Shown one piece after another: positions 9,578-21,215 of a stretch of DNA of 25,000 bases. Position 1 is the stretch's first letter. Each line of letters starts with the position of its first letter. The translations under genes and the position numbers were made by a program. Origin of the DNA: Prorocentrum cordatum (taxonomy: Eukaryota; Sar; Dinophyceae; Prorocentrales; Prorocentraceae); assembly GCA_963575745.1 (NCBI GenBank), contig CAUYUJ010020591.1, positions 115,001 to 140,000 on the forward strand, read 5' to 3'. The notes under the pieces were generated by a model that did not search any database, was not told the origin of the DNA, and saw only the letters and a program-made list of their open reading frames with translations.

Positions 9578-10334
9578 GTTCCACATTTCATATTTGTTCT
9601 TAACGCTCTTGCAGTCATATTTATTGTCAGCTGCTTTTTGCTCGTGCTCCCGCATGCCTAGTTTATGCACCAGTGTCCCATCGCGCGCGTTTACAATTTC
9701 GCACGGCGTCGTTGCTGCGAGCGGATGCTGCTGCGACGTGTCATGGTGAGCGTCGGGCCTTCTCAGTGCGCTGCGTTCGCTCATGACGACGACGACTCGT
9801 GTCGCCATGATGGCGAAGCGGCGGTGCCGCCATAATGGCGAAGCGGCGACGACTAAGCTCCGGAGGGGGGGGCACTGGATCCTTCGCTCTCAAGCCACGT
9901 GGCAGGCCCCCGCTCCTCATGCGCCTCTTTTGCTTTGATGGCAATCTGGGGCCTCGCGGGGACATCTTAGGAGTTCTAAAGGTGCCTTGGGCCGTTCTGG
10001 GATGCTTTTGGGTCATCTTGCGCCGAGAAGAGCGCCAGAGAGCAAACGAAGGGTGTGCGGAGCCCCGAACCTTCCGTGACAAGAGGGAGGGGGCAGGAAA
10101 CCACACCAACCCGACCTGACATCTTGCCCAATCTGCCAAGGAATCAGTGGCGGATCATGCGAACGAGACGGAAGAGGTTACATTTGGGCGTCAGCCTCTG
10201 AATTCAAGCACCCTGCGACCGAGTGCGGTCCGTGTCTTCGCAACAGGCTCAGGCATGCATCAGATGAGGTTTCTCTTTTCTGTGATCGACATCCGTGTCC
10301 TCGTTTCGTAGCCCGTGTTTTCTCGCGACTTGTT

Positions 10335-10574
10335 TTGTGCATCCTCGTTTTCGGCAGGCCATGCTCACGTCCTTCAAAGTTGGCCATACTGGTTGGTCTC
10401 GCTGTTCTTGCGATTCTCGGCGCTCCTGGCACAAGCAGTCTGGACGCCGAGACGTCGACCGCCATCGCGGCGGCCACGCGCGAGAGCGAACCGCCCTCGG
10501 ACAGCCAGGCAGCAGCCACAGCGGGGCTGCAGGAAGTCTGGCCCCGCTTGCGTTTGTGCGGCGCTGCCGCGTGA
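10335..10574 (+). other. Open frame with a hydrophobic segment, doubtful exon
   Basis: An open frame of about 79 codons without an in-frame ATG. It contains a strongly hydrophobic run, KLAILVGLAVLAILGAPG, followed by an alanine- and acid-rich stretch, like a signal peptide or membrane anchor and its downstream linker. A weak acceptor, TCGTTTTCGGCAG, ends at about 10357. It lies within inferred intron 2 and has no counterpart in SPRY proteins. It could be a decayed exon of another gene or chance; I recognise no family. Confidence 0.18.
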
Positions 10575-10613
10575 CGGAGCAAGTTCGACCTGGCGCCATC
10601 GGTCCCGACCCAA

Positions 10614-11051
<438 letters not shown>

Positions 11052-11198
11052 CCTCCTCTCCCCCCTCCTCCTCCCTCCTGGAGGGGGACGCCAGCAGGAC
11101 GCCTCCAGGGAGCAGCTAGCTCCTGGGGTTCCTCTGGCGGCCCGTCGGGAGGGGCACCGCCCGGCCGACCGGCGGGCCCGCGCGGGGGAGAGGGGGCG

Positions 11199-11290
11199 AT
11201 GAGGAGGAGGGGAAGGAGGAGGAGGAGGAGGAGGAGGAGGAGGAGGAGGAGGAGGAGGAGGAGGAGGAGGAGGAGGAGGAGGAGGGGCAG
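11199..11290 (+). repeat. (AGG)n tract
   Basis: About 28 copies of GGA/AGG with a few interruptions, inside intron 2. It is purine-only on the plus strand and could form triplex or quadruplex DNA in principle. Confidence 0.9.
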
Positions 11291-11842
11291 GAGGCCGAGG
11301 TGCCCTTTTGGTGTGCTCCTCGCGTCCCCGTGGAGCCCGTGCAGGGCCCCTTTTGGCTCTCGTGATGGGGTGCTCCGGAGGGCATCGGGGCCTCCAAAGC
11401 GGGGACCACCGTGGACCTGGCCGCCTCTGGCATCACCCGACTGGGGGGGTCCCCTCCACGCCGGCAGATGTGGGTGCCCCACCCGCGGTGCACAGGGCGA
11501 GCAGAGAGGGGGAGGCGCAATGTGCACACTTGGGCGCAGGGCACCTTCCTGATTCCCCCCTCTCCGCCTGTCCCAACCTCGGGGGCGGACAGAACCCCCA
11601 ATAGTGACACGTCGATTAGTGAATTGTCCGTTTTCGGTTCTCGAGAGTTCGCCGCGGCCGTTATTTTCCAAGCTTGCGCCCGCCAGGTTTGGGTCTCAGG
11701 TCGTTTTCATTAAATCTCGTTTTGCTAAGGGAGGTCTGTCCATCCCCGACAACCGCTCTTTGATCCCGCGGCTTCGTCTGCGCCCAAGTGCTTGGCATCT
11801 CTCTCTCTCGCTCTGATTTCTCCTTCTTCCTCCCGCGCTCAG

Positions 11843-11890
11843 CTCAACTTCAGACGGGCCACCAAGTGGTACGACCCTCCAGGGCCGCAG
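11843..11890 (+). CDS. SPRY-domain gene, exon C (3' limit uncertain)
   Basis: After the acceptor TCCCGCGCTCAG the frame set by exon B reads LNFRRATKWYDPPGPQ. Joined to exon B this gives VRVKLNF, which matches the final SPRY strand (consensus close to VxVNFG). A canonical donor CAG/GTGAAG follows at 11891, and I use it as the minimum end. The frame stays open to a TAG at 12008-12010, and VKFFEEARA immediately after still looks protein-like, so the exon may extend some way before the GA and TG repeats. The next exon was not identified. Confidence 0.55.
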
Positions 11891-12002
11891 GTGAAGTTCT
11901 TCGAGGAGGCGCGCGCCTCGGGGCCTGGGCGGCTGCGGGCACGGGGGGACCTGGAGGAGGAGCAGGATGGGGCTGTAGCGTCCAGACGGAGAGAGGAGGA
12001 TA

Positions 12003-13575
<1,573 letters not shown>

Positions 13576-13591
13576 TCGCTGTCTCTCGGTC

Positions 13592-13761
13592 GGCGGCGGG
13601 CCAGGGGGAGAAGTGAGAAGGGGAAGGCCTTCTCAGAAGGCTCGGAAGTCTCCGGGCCTTCTGAGAAGTTTTCGAATTCTTCCTCGAATACACATTTCTG
13701 AGAGGCCCCGCCTCCTGAGAGGGCCTTCTCCTTCTCACTTCCTCCCCTCGCTCGCTGCTGA
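13592..13761. mobile_element. Small inverted-repeat (MITE-like) element
   Basis: The left end (about 13603-13640) reads GGAGAAGTGAGAAGGGGAAG and then GCCTTCTCAGAAGG. The right end (about 13710-13748) is its approximate reverse complement, with GAGAGGGCCTTCTCCTTCTC and then ACTTCCTCCCC. The element is flanked by a perfect 16-bp direct repeat, TCGCTGTCTCTCGGTC, at 13576-13591 and 13762-13777. It holds no gene. The internal GCTCGGAAGTC and GAGAAGTTT are shared with the copy at the window end. A non-autonomous DNA transposon fits, but 16 bp is long for a target-site duplication, so tandem duplication is an alternative. Confidence 0.55.
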
Positions 13762-14018
13762 TCGCTGTCTCTCGGTCTTCTCCGTGGCGCCGTTCTTGCG
13801 GTCGCATCCCCGCTCCGCTTTCTGTCTCGCGGGTCGTCCAGTGCTCCTGCCCGTCTGCCGAAAAACGCGGTCTGTGCATATCGCGCCGCGCTGCTTCCTA
13901 AGGAAGCCAGTTCGATGCATAAGTGGCCCGTTGCGTGTAGGGTGCTGCTGAAGGGGTGCTGTGGGAAGACGTGCCGATGTACACCCTGCTTTACACCCTC
14001 AACTCTGTTTCCCCGCAG

Positions 14019-14334
14019 CGATACCTGGCCCCGACGTCGAGTACTTCGCACTAAGGAGAGAAGCCAGGATGACCCAGTGTCTCGAGGCGTTGCGGGAAAG
14101 GGGCGAGATAGCCACTATCGACCCCAGAGGAGACCGCATGAACGAGGCGACCGCTGGCTAAGCCAGTGACGCCTTCAAGGGATGGAATATGAGCGTGGTT
14201 GACGATAGGAATACATTCTCGTCCACCGAGTACCGTATCGTTGACGGGGCCGCGGAGGTCAACCCAATGTTCGACATTGAGGACAAAAAGGATCGTGTGT
14301 TCCCACGTTTTTGAAGGTACTTAAGCTCATCAGA
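14019..14334 (+). pseudogene. Unrecognised coding remnant, block 1
   Basis: A pyrimidine-rich acceptor-like site, CTGTTTCCCCGCAG, ends at 14018. The frame then reads IPGPDVEYFALRREARM and continues to a TAA at 14159-14161. The same frame carries on after it for about 57 codons, including SDAFKGWNMSVVDDRN and VNPMFDIEDKKDRVF, before a TGA. The balanced composition on both sides of the stop suggests one coding sequence broken by a nonsense change. I recognise no family. It opens a 4.6-kb island of similar plus-strand fragments. Confidence 0.35.
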
Positions 14335-14419
14335 GACCGATTGTAACCAGGCCAGACACAATCGTTAGTGGGCTGATAGGAAGAGCGGTGAATTATGACA
14401 GTCCAGCCGATTACACGCT

Positions 14420-14797
14420 GTGATGTCTCACGTTCCGTCGATCCCGAAGTCTTCGGACAGGAAGCTGATACTGGTCGACCTTTCGTACAGGAACAGCGGC
14501 ACGCATGCCAACTCCAAGGCTTGGCTCTCGGCGGCTACTCGCCGGGCGCGTTTTCCCCGAGCCCACCAGAGTTACCTCGGGCGCTGCACCATCGAATGGC
14601 TCATCACCAGACGCCGATGCACGGCTGACGAAATACAAGGGGCGCTATGCGACCTTCTCGATCTCGGAGGTTTAACGGTTGATTTTCAGCCCGAGCATAC
14701 GTGCTCACCTTGCCATCCGACTTTGCGAGCTGACAATGTATGCTTGAACAGGAACTCGGGCTGGAAGTTCTTCTCCCTCGCGCGCCGTCAACGTTGA
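14420..14797 (+). pseudogene. Unrecognised coding remnant, block 2
   Basis: An open frame from an ATG at 14420 contains SSDRKLILVDLSYRNSG, TADEIQGALCDLLDLGG and LRADNVCLNRNSGWKFF, ending at 14797. The sequence has ordinary protein composition and aligned hydrophobic patches, unlike the repeat-derived frames nearby. Its relation to blocks 1 and 3 is by position and strand only. It may itself contain frame changes, since other frames also look partly coding. No family is recognised. Confidence 0.3.
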
Positions 14798-14884
14798 CAG
14801 GCTCGGAGCCGTCCTCAACACCGGCGTGTTCGTCGTCTCCAAGGTGAGTGACGGTTTGCGAACAAAGAACTACAGGGGCACTGA

Positions 14885-15199
14885 GACACCTGGAGAGGGC
14901 GTATATTATATGCCTTCGAAGACTCTTATAGAATACCATGGCATCACGCCGCCTACGCCAACGCGGCAGAGCTCTTTGGTGATGGACTGGCTCTCGCGTG
15001 CGAGTTCCAGATCCTGGCTCCACCGTCGGAACCCGGGGGCTTTCAGGCAGTAGACGCAGAGAGGAAAGAACAATGCTGCTGTCCTCACCCCCAGAACTTG
15101 GCGAGAACTGCCCTCCGACTCTACTTCGCCGTGCCGCCGCAGACGCGTGCAAAGGGGTTGTTGTTGTGCCGCCCCGCGGTTTCTGCGGGTGATAAGTAA
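14885..15199 (+). pseudogene. Unrecognised coding remnant, block 3
   Basis: About 104 codons lie between a TGA at 14882 and a TAA at 15197. They read like a real protein: RGRILYAFEDSYRIPWHH, then ANAAELFGDGLALACEFQ, APPSEPGGFQAVDAERKEQC and LYFAVPPQTRAKG. No start codon lies at the beginning, so it is a fragment. I do not recognise the family; a fold of the ADP-ribosyltransferase type is a speculation prompted only by the Tpt1-like block downstream. Confidence 0.38.
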
Positions 15200-15327
15200 G
15201 AGCTCGACTTCGCCGCCGTTGTGCGCCCGGGCCCGCTTGATCCCATGGAGGAGACGGGGTCAATGTGAGTGGCGCGAGACTGTCAAGGTTCCCCTCTTGA
15301 AGATCCAGGACGAGGTGAAGCTGGAAA

Positions 15328-15829
15328 GTGTCAATGGCTCCGCGCAGCGTGACAACCGTCGAGCATATCGCGAGGAGAGACGACGCTTTTGCAGTGGTTG
15401 GTAGAGAGAACCGATTCAAGAGATCCGCGATTATAGGAGGTCGCTCGTTGAGCATCTTTGTGCTTTTGCTCGCGACGACGGAGTTCCCTGGACTTGGGAA
15501 GTGCTGGGTGGGGGAGTTGGAGACTAACCAGTTCTATGAACAGTGCTTTGTCCTTCCCGACGTGGGGAAACTTGTCATGTATGACAAGATCGCGGACCGG
15601 CGTGGAAGTCATCGCCCCGGCAAATGTGGAATCTGATGATCGATGGGCACATTGCTCATTGGGCGACCTTCGGAGGCATGGAAATATTCAAAACCCGCGA
15701 TCTGCCGGGGAAGGTGACGCAGACGTGGGGCCTATGACCGAGGCGACCAACGACGAGGTTGACGACGCCCTCAATGAGGAGGGCCCGCCCTGGCCCGCAA
15801 CGGACATCATTTCGGGAACGCGTCGCTGA
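15328..15829 (+). pseudogene. Unrecognised coding remnant, block 4, with frame shifts
   Basis: Three plus-strand frames carry complementary protein-like pieces: one with RDDAFAVVGRENRFKR and ELETNQFYEQCFVLPDVG (15328-15636), one with MIDGHIAHWATFGGMEIFK (about 15632-15688), and one with MTEATNDEVDDALNEEGPP (about 15734-15790). They follow one another with little overlap, as expected from a coding sequence hit by small insertions or deletions. I recognise no domain. Confidence 0.32.
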
Positions 15830-16522
15830 GAAAATGCGGGGCGACGCGGGGGGCATTCGCGCTGAGGGCGCGGCGTTCCGCGCGCCCCTCCGGCAAGGGG
15901 GGCGGCGCCAGCGGTCGAAGTGGGGGCGCCTGGGAACGGCGGGCTTCAAGAGAGGGTATTATGCAGATGCAAGGCTTCGTATCCCTTCCAAGGAGCTGCG
16001 CCCGCCGCCCCCCCCCCAGACTCGCAGCCGCCCGATCCGCGGGGCGAGATGGAGACAGAGCCATTGACGAGAGAGCGTGTCATACTGGCCAGTTTGTCTG
16101 TGGCTCGAATGGAGCAAGCGTACTTGTGCCTCCGACTCGGGTGCCATTGTGCGACGTGCAAGGAGGTGGAAGAAGGGCAGCCGGACGCGGCGCTGCGCGT
16201 TGACCTGCGCGCGCCGCGCCAGCGTGCATATTGCCGCTGGGCCAGCGCCTGCCGACGCGGTGCCCCCGCCGAGGTCCTGGCGCACGAAAAGGTGCTCTTC
16301 GAGCTATGGTGCCAGTCCGAGATGCGCGAGGGGGCGGCGGAGCTGGGCGAAGATGCTGACAGCTCGACCGTAACTTCAACAGGCTCGGATCCTAACGGGG
16401 GCGATAGAAGACAACCGCCCGCGCGAGCATGCAGGAGAGGCCCGCGGCTATGCCGTGGACTCCCCGCCTGTCCCATTACATTGCGAATCTGCGACGCTTG
16501 CGCGAGCTCGAGAACCCTTTGA
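15759..16522 (+). pseudogene. Unrecognised coding remnant, block 5
   Basis: One frame gives MRGDAGGIRAEGAAFRAP and a basic segment to 16067. A second, open from 15920 to 16522, gives LTRERVILASLSVARMEQAY, a cysteine-containing CLRLGCHCATCKEV, and LAHEKVLFELWCQSEM. A proline-rich low-complexity stretch (about 16005-16020) lies where the frames overlap. A minus-strand frame of 344 codons overlaps (15946-16980), but its product is arginine-, serine- and proline-rich and looks like a shadow. No family is recognised. Confidence 0.3.
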
Positions 16523-16703
16523 TGACGCGAACCCCAAGCCTGGACAGCCATCCTTCCGAAAGGGGCCGAGCTTGGTGGATCTGGGCGCGCCCGACGAGGA
16601 GCGCCCGGCGCCCCCCGCCGTCTTCGGCGCTTACAGTCGGGTCCAGGTCGTTCCCAGCTCTGGAAGACGCAGAGGAGAAGAGGTCGGATGGCGCCGCGCA
16701 TGA
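16455..16703 (+). pseudogene. Unrecognised coding remnant, block 6
   Basis: A short open frame containing ARAREPFDDANPKPGQPSF and LVDLGAPDEERPAPPAVFG, acidic and proline-rich, like a disordered linker. It overlaps the end of block 5 in another frame, which fits a frameshift near 16450-16520. No family is recognised. Confidence 0.25.
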
Positions 16704-16954
16704 TCGGGGCGATGGTGCGGAACGCCATGCCGAGGATATACCTGGACAGAAGCCCGGGCTCATTCCCCTCGGCATAGTCTCCAACAAGCTTGCTCACGCA
16801 CTCATGTCGAAGCACTTCTGCCTCGCAGCGGTCCCGACGCCGCCGAAGGGGGAATAGGCGCCCGCTACAGCGCGGTCGAGCCCCACTGGCCGAGATTGGC
16901 CTCGTCCCTATGAGCATGGCTGGTGACCTGCGCGCGATTGCATGGTACTCGTGA

Positions 16955-17911
16955 ATGGATGTGGAAGCAGCTGATCGCATTGGTTCGCTTATCGTTCACC
17001 TGGCGATGCGTGGCGCAGCCTACGTCCGCAGTTCAGAAGGATGGACTGAGGCAGCAGCCATTGTCAAGACGTTGGGCGCGATGGGTTATGGCTGGGTGTG
17101 GGCGCGCTTTATGCGTGCTCTTGCTCAACTGCCGCGCCATGCTGTCCAGATCCTTGGCATCAGCATGACGAGCGCCGACAGAAGGCCCCGCGGGTGAGCC
17201 AGGATATTTGGGCGCAAACCACCTGGCGTCGACTATGTCGACAGGAACGTGCCTATAGTGACGGCCATGACGAGAATGCCCCTGCTGTTCCGCGCTTGCA
17301 AGGGTCACTCCGTTCGAGTTGTTGGCCCTGACGCATGTGTATCAGGTATGCTGCGGCAGCGGGGTACTGTCGTGCCATCGGACGATGTTTCGGTGCGAAG
17401 TTCTATGTCCGGGCATGTTGAGCTACCGCAAAGGGACCTCCAGGGCTCGCGGCAGTACCGTTCCCCGACGTGCCTGCTGGCTCAGCTTGGGCCGTGCCCT
17501 GCCCCTGAAGGTCCAGTTGTCAGAGAACGCGAGCCGTGGTCTTGTGGGGCAGTTAAGCTGGTGCGGAGAGCGCAGGAGGGTCAATGCGGTGAATTGCATG
17601 GACAGCTGCCGACGTGGCTTAGACCTGGAGGCTGGGCGCGGGCTGTGGCCGGCCAAGCATTGGATGCCAGTGTTTCTTGTCTGGAAGATCCATGTCTTCT
17701 TTCGGAGCCGCATGTGCTTGCTTTCGAGCCCTACATCTTCGAGAAGCGGGACATCTGGATTCAACGCGTGGCTCCCTGGCGACTGCGTTCCGGCCCACGT
17801 GGGTCGATTTTAATCTTTCATGCGTCTTACCGTGTCAGGGATACAGCGGATTCGGATCTCGTGGACATTGCTCTATGGCCGACGGTGCGCCGCGCTCGAG
17901 GGCTTCCCTGA
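16955..17911 (+). pseudogene. Possible Tpt1/KptA-like RNA 2'-phosphotransferase remnant
   Basis: One frame is open from an ATG at 16955 to 17911 except for a TGA at 17195-17197. Five short motifs occur in the order expected for Tpt1/KptA: an N-terminal helix and wing with SSEGWTEAAAIVKTL (17030; family: GW with DE around it), RHAVQIL (17135; family KQRFEL), RACKGHSV (17291; family RANQGHS), VLSCHRTMF in a shifted frame (about 17364; family LYHGT), and GMLSYRKGTSRARG (about 17418; region before the HVHLS strand). Tpt1 removes the 2'-phosphate left at tRNA splice junctions, using NAD. The HGT glycine is replaced by arginine, and the frame is shifted and stopped, so the copy is probably dead. 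Matches are short; the assignment is tentative. Confidence 0.38.
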
Positions 17912-18248
17912 TTTCGACACGGCGTGCATCGACTGGATCATACGGCGTCAAGTTCTCGTTTGGGTACCTGGTGATGATGACGATGATGTGCTCGCTTCTA
18001 CTGTGAAAAAGATTACACTCTGCGCGCGGCAGTTCTGGGATGATGGCTACCTTCTGTGCAGCATCGAGTGCCGTGATCGGCTGGGTACGTGGAGTTGCCT
18101 TACATGCAGGGCACCTGTTCATTGCGGCGCCTCTGTTGCTGGCCCTGACCTGATTTGGCCGAAGAGCGACTATCGAGAAATCTGTCTGGCCAATCGGGAT
18201 CGAGAGGGCTACGCCCCCAACCCGACGGCCCAGAGTGCAGGGGGGTGA
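17820..18248 (+). pseudogene. Unrecognised coding remnant with a cysteine cluster
   Basis: An open frame from an ATG at 17820 contains FPDFDTACIDWIIRRQVL, WVPGDDDDDVLASTVKKI, QFWDDGYLLCSIECRD and a cysteine-rich segment, CSIECRD through SCLTCRAPVHCG. The cysteines could form a zinc-binding knuckle. The frame overlaps the tail of the Tpt1-like frame, consistent with a frameshift. No family is recognised. Confidence 0.35.
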
Positions 18249-18621
18249 TGGACGGGCTATGATGCCGACCGCGTGCAGGTACGAGCACAGAACAGGTGGA
18301 AATATACGAGTGACGATGGAGTCGGCGCTCGTAGAAATAATTGTCTGCAAGGAAATACTGCGCTGCACAGCAACATCATGGCCGTTTTTGATGGGCCGCC
18401 CACGTCCCCTGATGACGAGCTACCCGAGCGACAGAGAACTTGCAAGCAGGAGAAGGCCAAGAAGCTGGCTCGCAGGTGGATCAAGTTCCAGAACGTACAT
18501 TTCAAGACGCCTGCAATTGGCAAGAACGCTGTCGTTCCTCGATGGATGTGGTGGCCGTGCATCAGCAGAAGCATGCTGAACGGGGGCGGCTATGCAGCTT
18601 TAGAACCTTCTGACTGGGGCT
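18235..18621 (+). pseudogene. Unrecognised coding remnant, terminal block
   Basis: A frame open from 18273 to the TAG at 18621 reads NIMAVFDGPPTSPDDELPER and then a lysine-rich EKAKKLARRWIKFQNVHF, ending SDWG. An overlapping frame from 18235 carries NIRVTMESALVEIIVCKEI. It ends the plus-strand island begun at 14019. Composition is protein-like but no family is recognised. Confidence 0.33.
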
Positions 18622-19955
18622 AGGATCACCCAGGGGACCGCCATCGCGAAGAGCCCTGAATGGGATGGTCCGCGTGGTGCAGAGAGTCCCCGCGGAGCGC
18701 TGCAGTCCAACCGCTCAGTCAAGTGTAAGCTGCCCTGGAACGGAAAATCGACGATTGCCAGCCGCCAGTCGAATTTCCGAGAGCTCCGTGGCCGCCAGCC
18801 TGCGAAGCAAAGGCCTAGGCACCACTTGACTATGTCGGGGTGGGTGCCTCCCGTCGGGCGCAGTCTGTCAAAGGATGAAAGAGGCCTCGCTCTATGAGGC
18901 CCGAGGGCCGTCCCGCGGCAGCAGGATCGTCGGGCGTCGCCAGGGGCAAGGGCAGGGTGGCCGAGAATGACGGCCAGGTAGGTAAGAGGCGAAGCAGTCG
19001 CGCCGGATGATCGACGGGAATCCAGGCGACGCCGGGCTGCCAACCCGACTCAGTGGGGCACGCGCTCACGCGCGGGAGTTGCCTCTTCGAGCTCCGCCGC
19101 GGCAGCGGGGCCGCCGGCTGCGAGGGATTTCTGGCTGGGCGCGCCTTGGCATGACGCAGCCGACACCTCGCGGCGCCGCGTGGGAAGTGCCTTGCCAAGG
19201 CGGGCGTGCTCCGACAACGAGCAGCGGAATGCGGATTCCATTCCCCCATGGCGAGAGAACGCCCACAACTAGTGGTCGTCTGGGAGCTGGAGCTGTGGCA
19301 ACTGGCGAGGTGACACCAGCTGGGGCCGTTATGGCCACAGTGGGGGTTGAGTGGAAGAGAACGAGGGACACCTGCAGCTTTGCTGCAGGTGCCCCATCGA
19401 GGCAACCCATGCCGTTTCAAGTGCGCGCAGAACGGGCGAGGTGACGCGCCTGGAGCTGCCGTGCTACGCGCTGAGTATCCCAGAGCGCTGTGAGCCAGGT
19501 GGCGGGTGGGCTGCCTGCCGGGCGCGGCGCGACGGGCCGCTTCATAAGCACATTTGGGGCGTTGACAAATCGTCGACGCCCGCCCGCGCGAGTGGAGCGC
19601 GCCAGGGTTGCCGGGGGGGGAGTTGATTCAGTCGCGCCCCTGCCTTGCCTCAGCCTCGTTTGCTGACTTTTTTTCCGAAGCTGTCTTGGCTTCTGCCGCT
19701 GAAGGGGGCTTCGGCCCGCGTCCCGCGCGTCCGCCGTTTGGCCGGCCCTCCTCTGGGTACCGTGGCCCTTGCCGTAGCTTAACGGCGCGTTGCAACGCCG
19801 AGCCATGGCCACGAGGAGCACGTCGCCGATGCATCGCTTGTAGCTGAGTATGAAACTACTACGAGGGGAAGATCATCACGAAAAACAGCTCCACGCTTTG
19901 CCGTTCAATCGGGCTGCGAAAGTTTCCCTCCTGACGGATAACTGGCAAAACCTTA
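18622..19955. other. Unique stretch with one perfect hairpin
   Basis: GC-rich sequence without a recognised gene. CACCTGCAGC, loop TTT, GCTGCAGGTG forms a perfect 10-bp hairpin at 19369-19391. Open frames exist on both strands but none reads like a known protein. Confidence 0.4.
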
Positions 19956-19959
19956 AAAT

Positions 19960-21215
19960 TGTCAGGTGGGGGGCCCGAGAACAAACGTCTCTGGGGGTGG
20001 GGGTGCTGGGCCGTGGTGTGGGCCAGGTCGCGGGCGTTGGTGGTTTCGGGGGAGAAATTGTAGGGCGGGGGGCCACGAAAAAAGTTCCTCTGGAGGTGGG
20101 GATGCCGGGCCGTGGCGTGGGCGTGTGGGGGGCGTTGGTAGAGTCCGCGCGAGAAATTGTCGGGTGAGGGGCTCCCAGAACAGACGTCTCTGGGGATGGG
20201 GATGCTGGGCCGTGGCGTGGGCCAGGTGGGGCGCGTTGGTGGATTTCGGGCGAAATCTTGCGGGGGGGGGGGCCCTGGAACCAGACATCTCTGGAGGCGG
20301 GGATGCCGGGCCGCAGTGTGGGCGGGGTGGGGGGCGTTGATCGAATTCGGGCGAGCAGTTGTCGGGCGGGGGGCCCACAAAACAAACGTGTGTGGATGTG
20401 GGGATGCTGGGCCGTGGCGTGGGCCAGGTGGGGGGCCCTTGGTGGGTTTCGGGCGAGAAATTGTAGGGTGGGGGGCCGCGAAAAAAGTTCCTCTGGAGGT
20501 GGGGATGCCGGGCCGCGGTGTGGGCGTGTGGGGGGCGTTGGTAGAGTCCGCGCGAGAAATTGTCGGGTGAGGGGCTCCCAGAACAGACGTCTCTGGGGAT
20601 GGGGGCGCTGGGCCGTGGTGTGGGCCAGGTGGGGGGCGTTGGTGGATTTCGGGTGAAATCTTGCGGGGGGGGGGGGCCCTGGAACCAGACATCTCTGGAG
20701 GCGGGGATGCCGGGCCGCAGTGTGGGCGGGGTGGGGGGCGTTGATCGAGTTCGGGCGAGCAGTTGTCGGATGAGGGGCCCACAAAACATACGTTTGTGGA
20801 GGTGGGGGTGCCCGGCCGTGGTGTGGGCCAAGTGGGGGGCCGTTGGTGGGTTCCGGGCGAGAAATTGCAGGGTGGGGGGCCCGCAGAACAGACGTTTGTG
20901 GGGGTGCCGGGCCGTGGTGAAGGCGAAGTGGGGGGCGTTGGCGGGTTTCGGGCGAAAAATTGTCGGTTGAGGGGTTCCAGAAACAGACGTCTCTGGGGTG
21001 CGTTGGTGGGTTTCGGGCGAAAAATTGTCGGGTGGGGGGGCCCAAGTCTGGGGGTGGGGATGCAGGGCCGTGGTGTTGGCCAGGTGGGGCGTTGGTGGGT
21101 TTCGGGCGATCAGGGTGGGGGGGCCCGAAAACAGTTGTTCTGGAGGTGGGGATGCTGGGCCGTGGTGTGGGCGAGGTGGGGGGCGTTGGTGGGTTTCGGG
21201 CGAGAAATTGTTGAG
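19960..21215 (-). repeat. About 100-bp satellite with a 402-bp higher-order repeat
   Basis: About twelve units carry GGGGATGCYGGGCCGTGGYGTGG-like sequence, with landmarks near 20009, 20107, 20206, 20306, 20408, 20507, 20608, 20709, 20813, 20908, 21065 and 21157, so the unit is about 100 bp. Every fourth unit is more alike: the segment starting at 20156 recurs almost base for base at 20558, a 402-bp higher-order repeat. One unit near 21000 is truncated. The minus strand is open for over 430 codons in two frames at once (proline-rich), which argues that openness comes from composition rather than coding. Confidence 0.88.

Noticed and set aside
15946-16980. 344-codon minus-strand frame
   Set aside because: Arginine-, serine- and proline-rich product opposite a plus strand with more protein-like pieces; no motif recognised.
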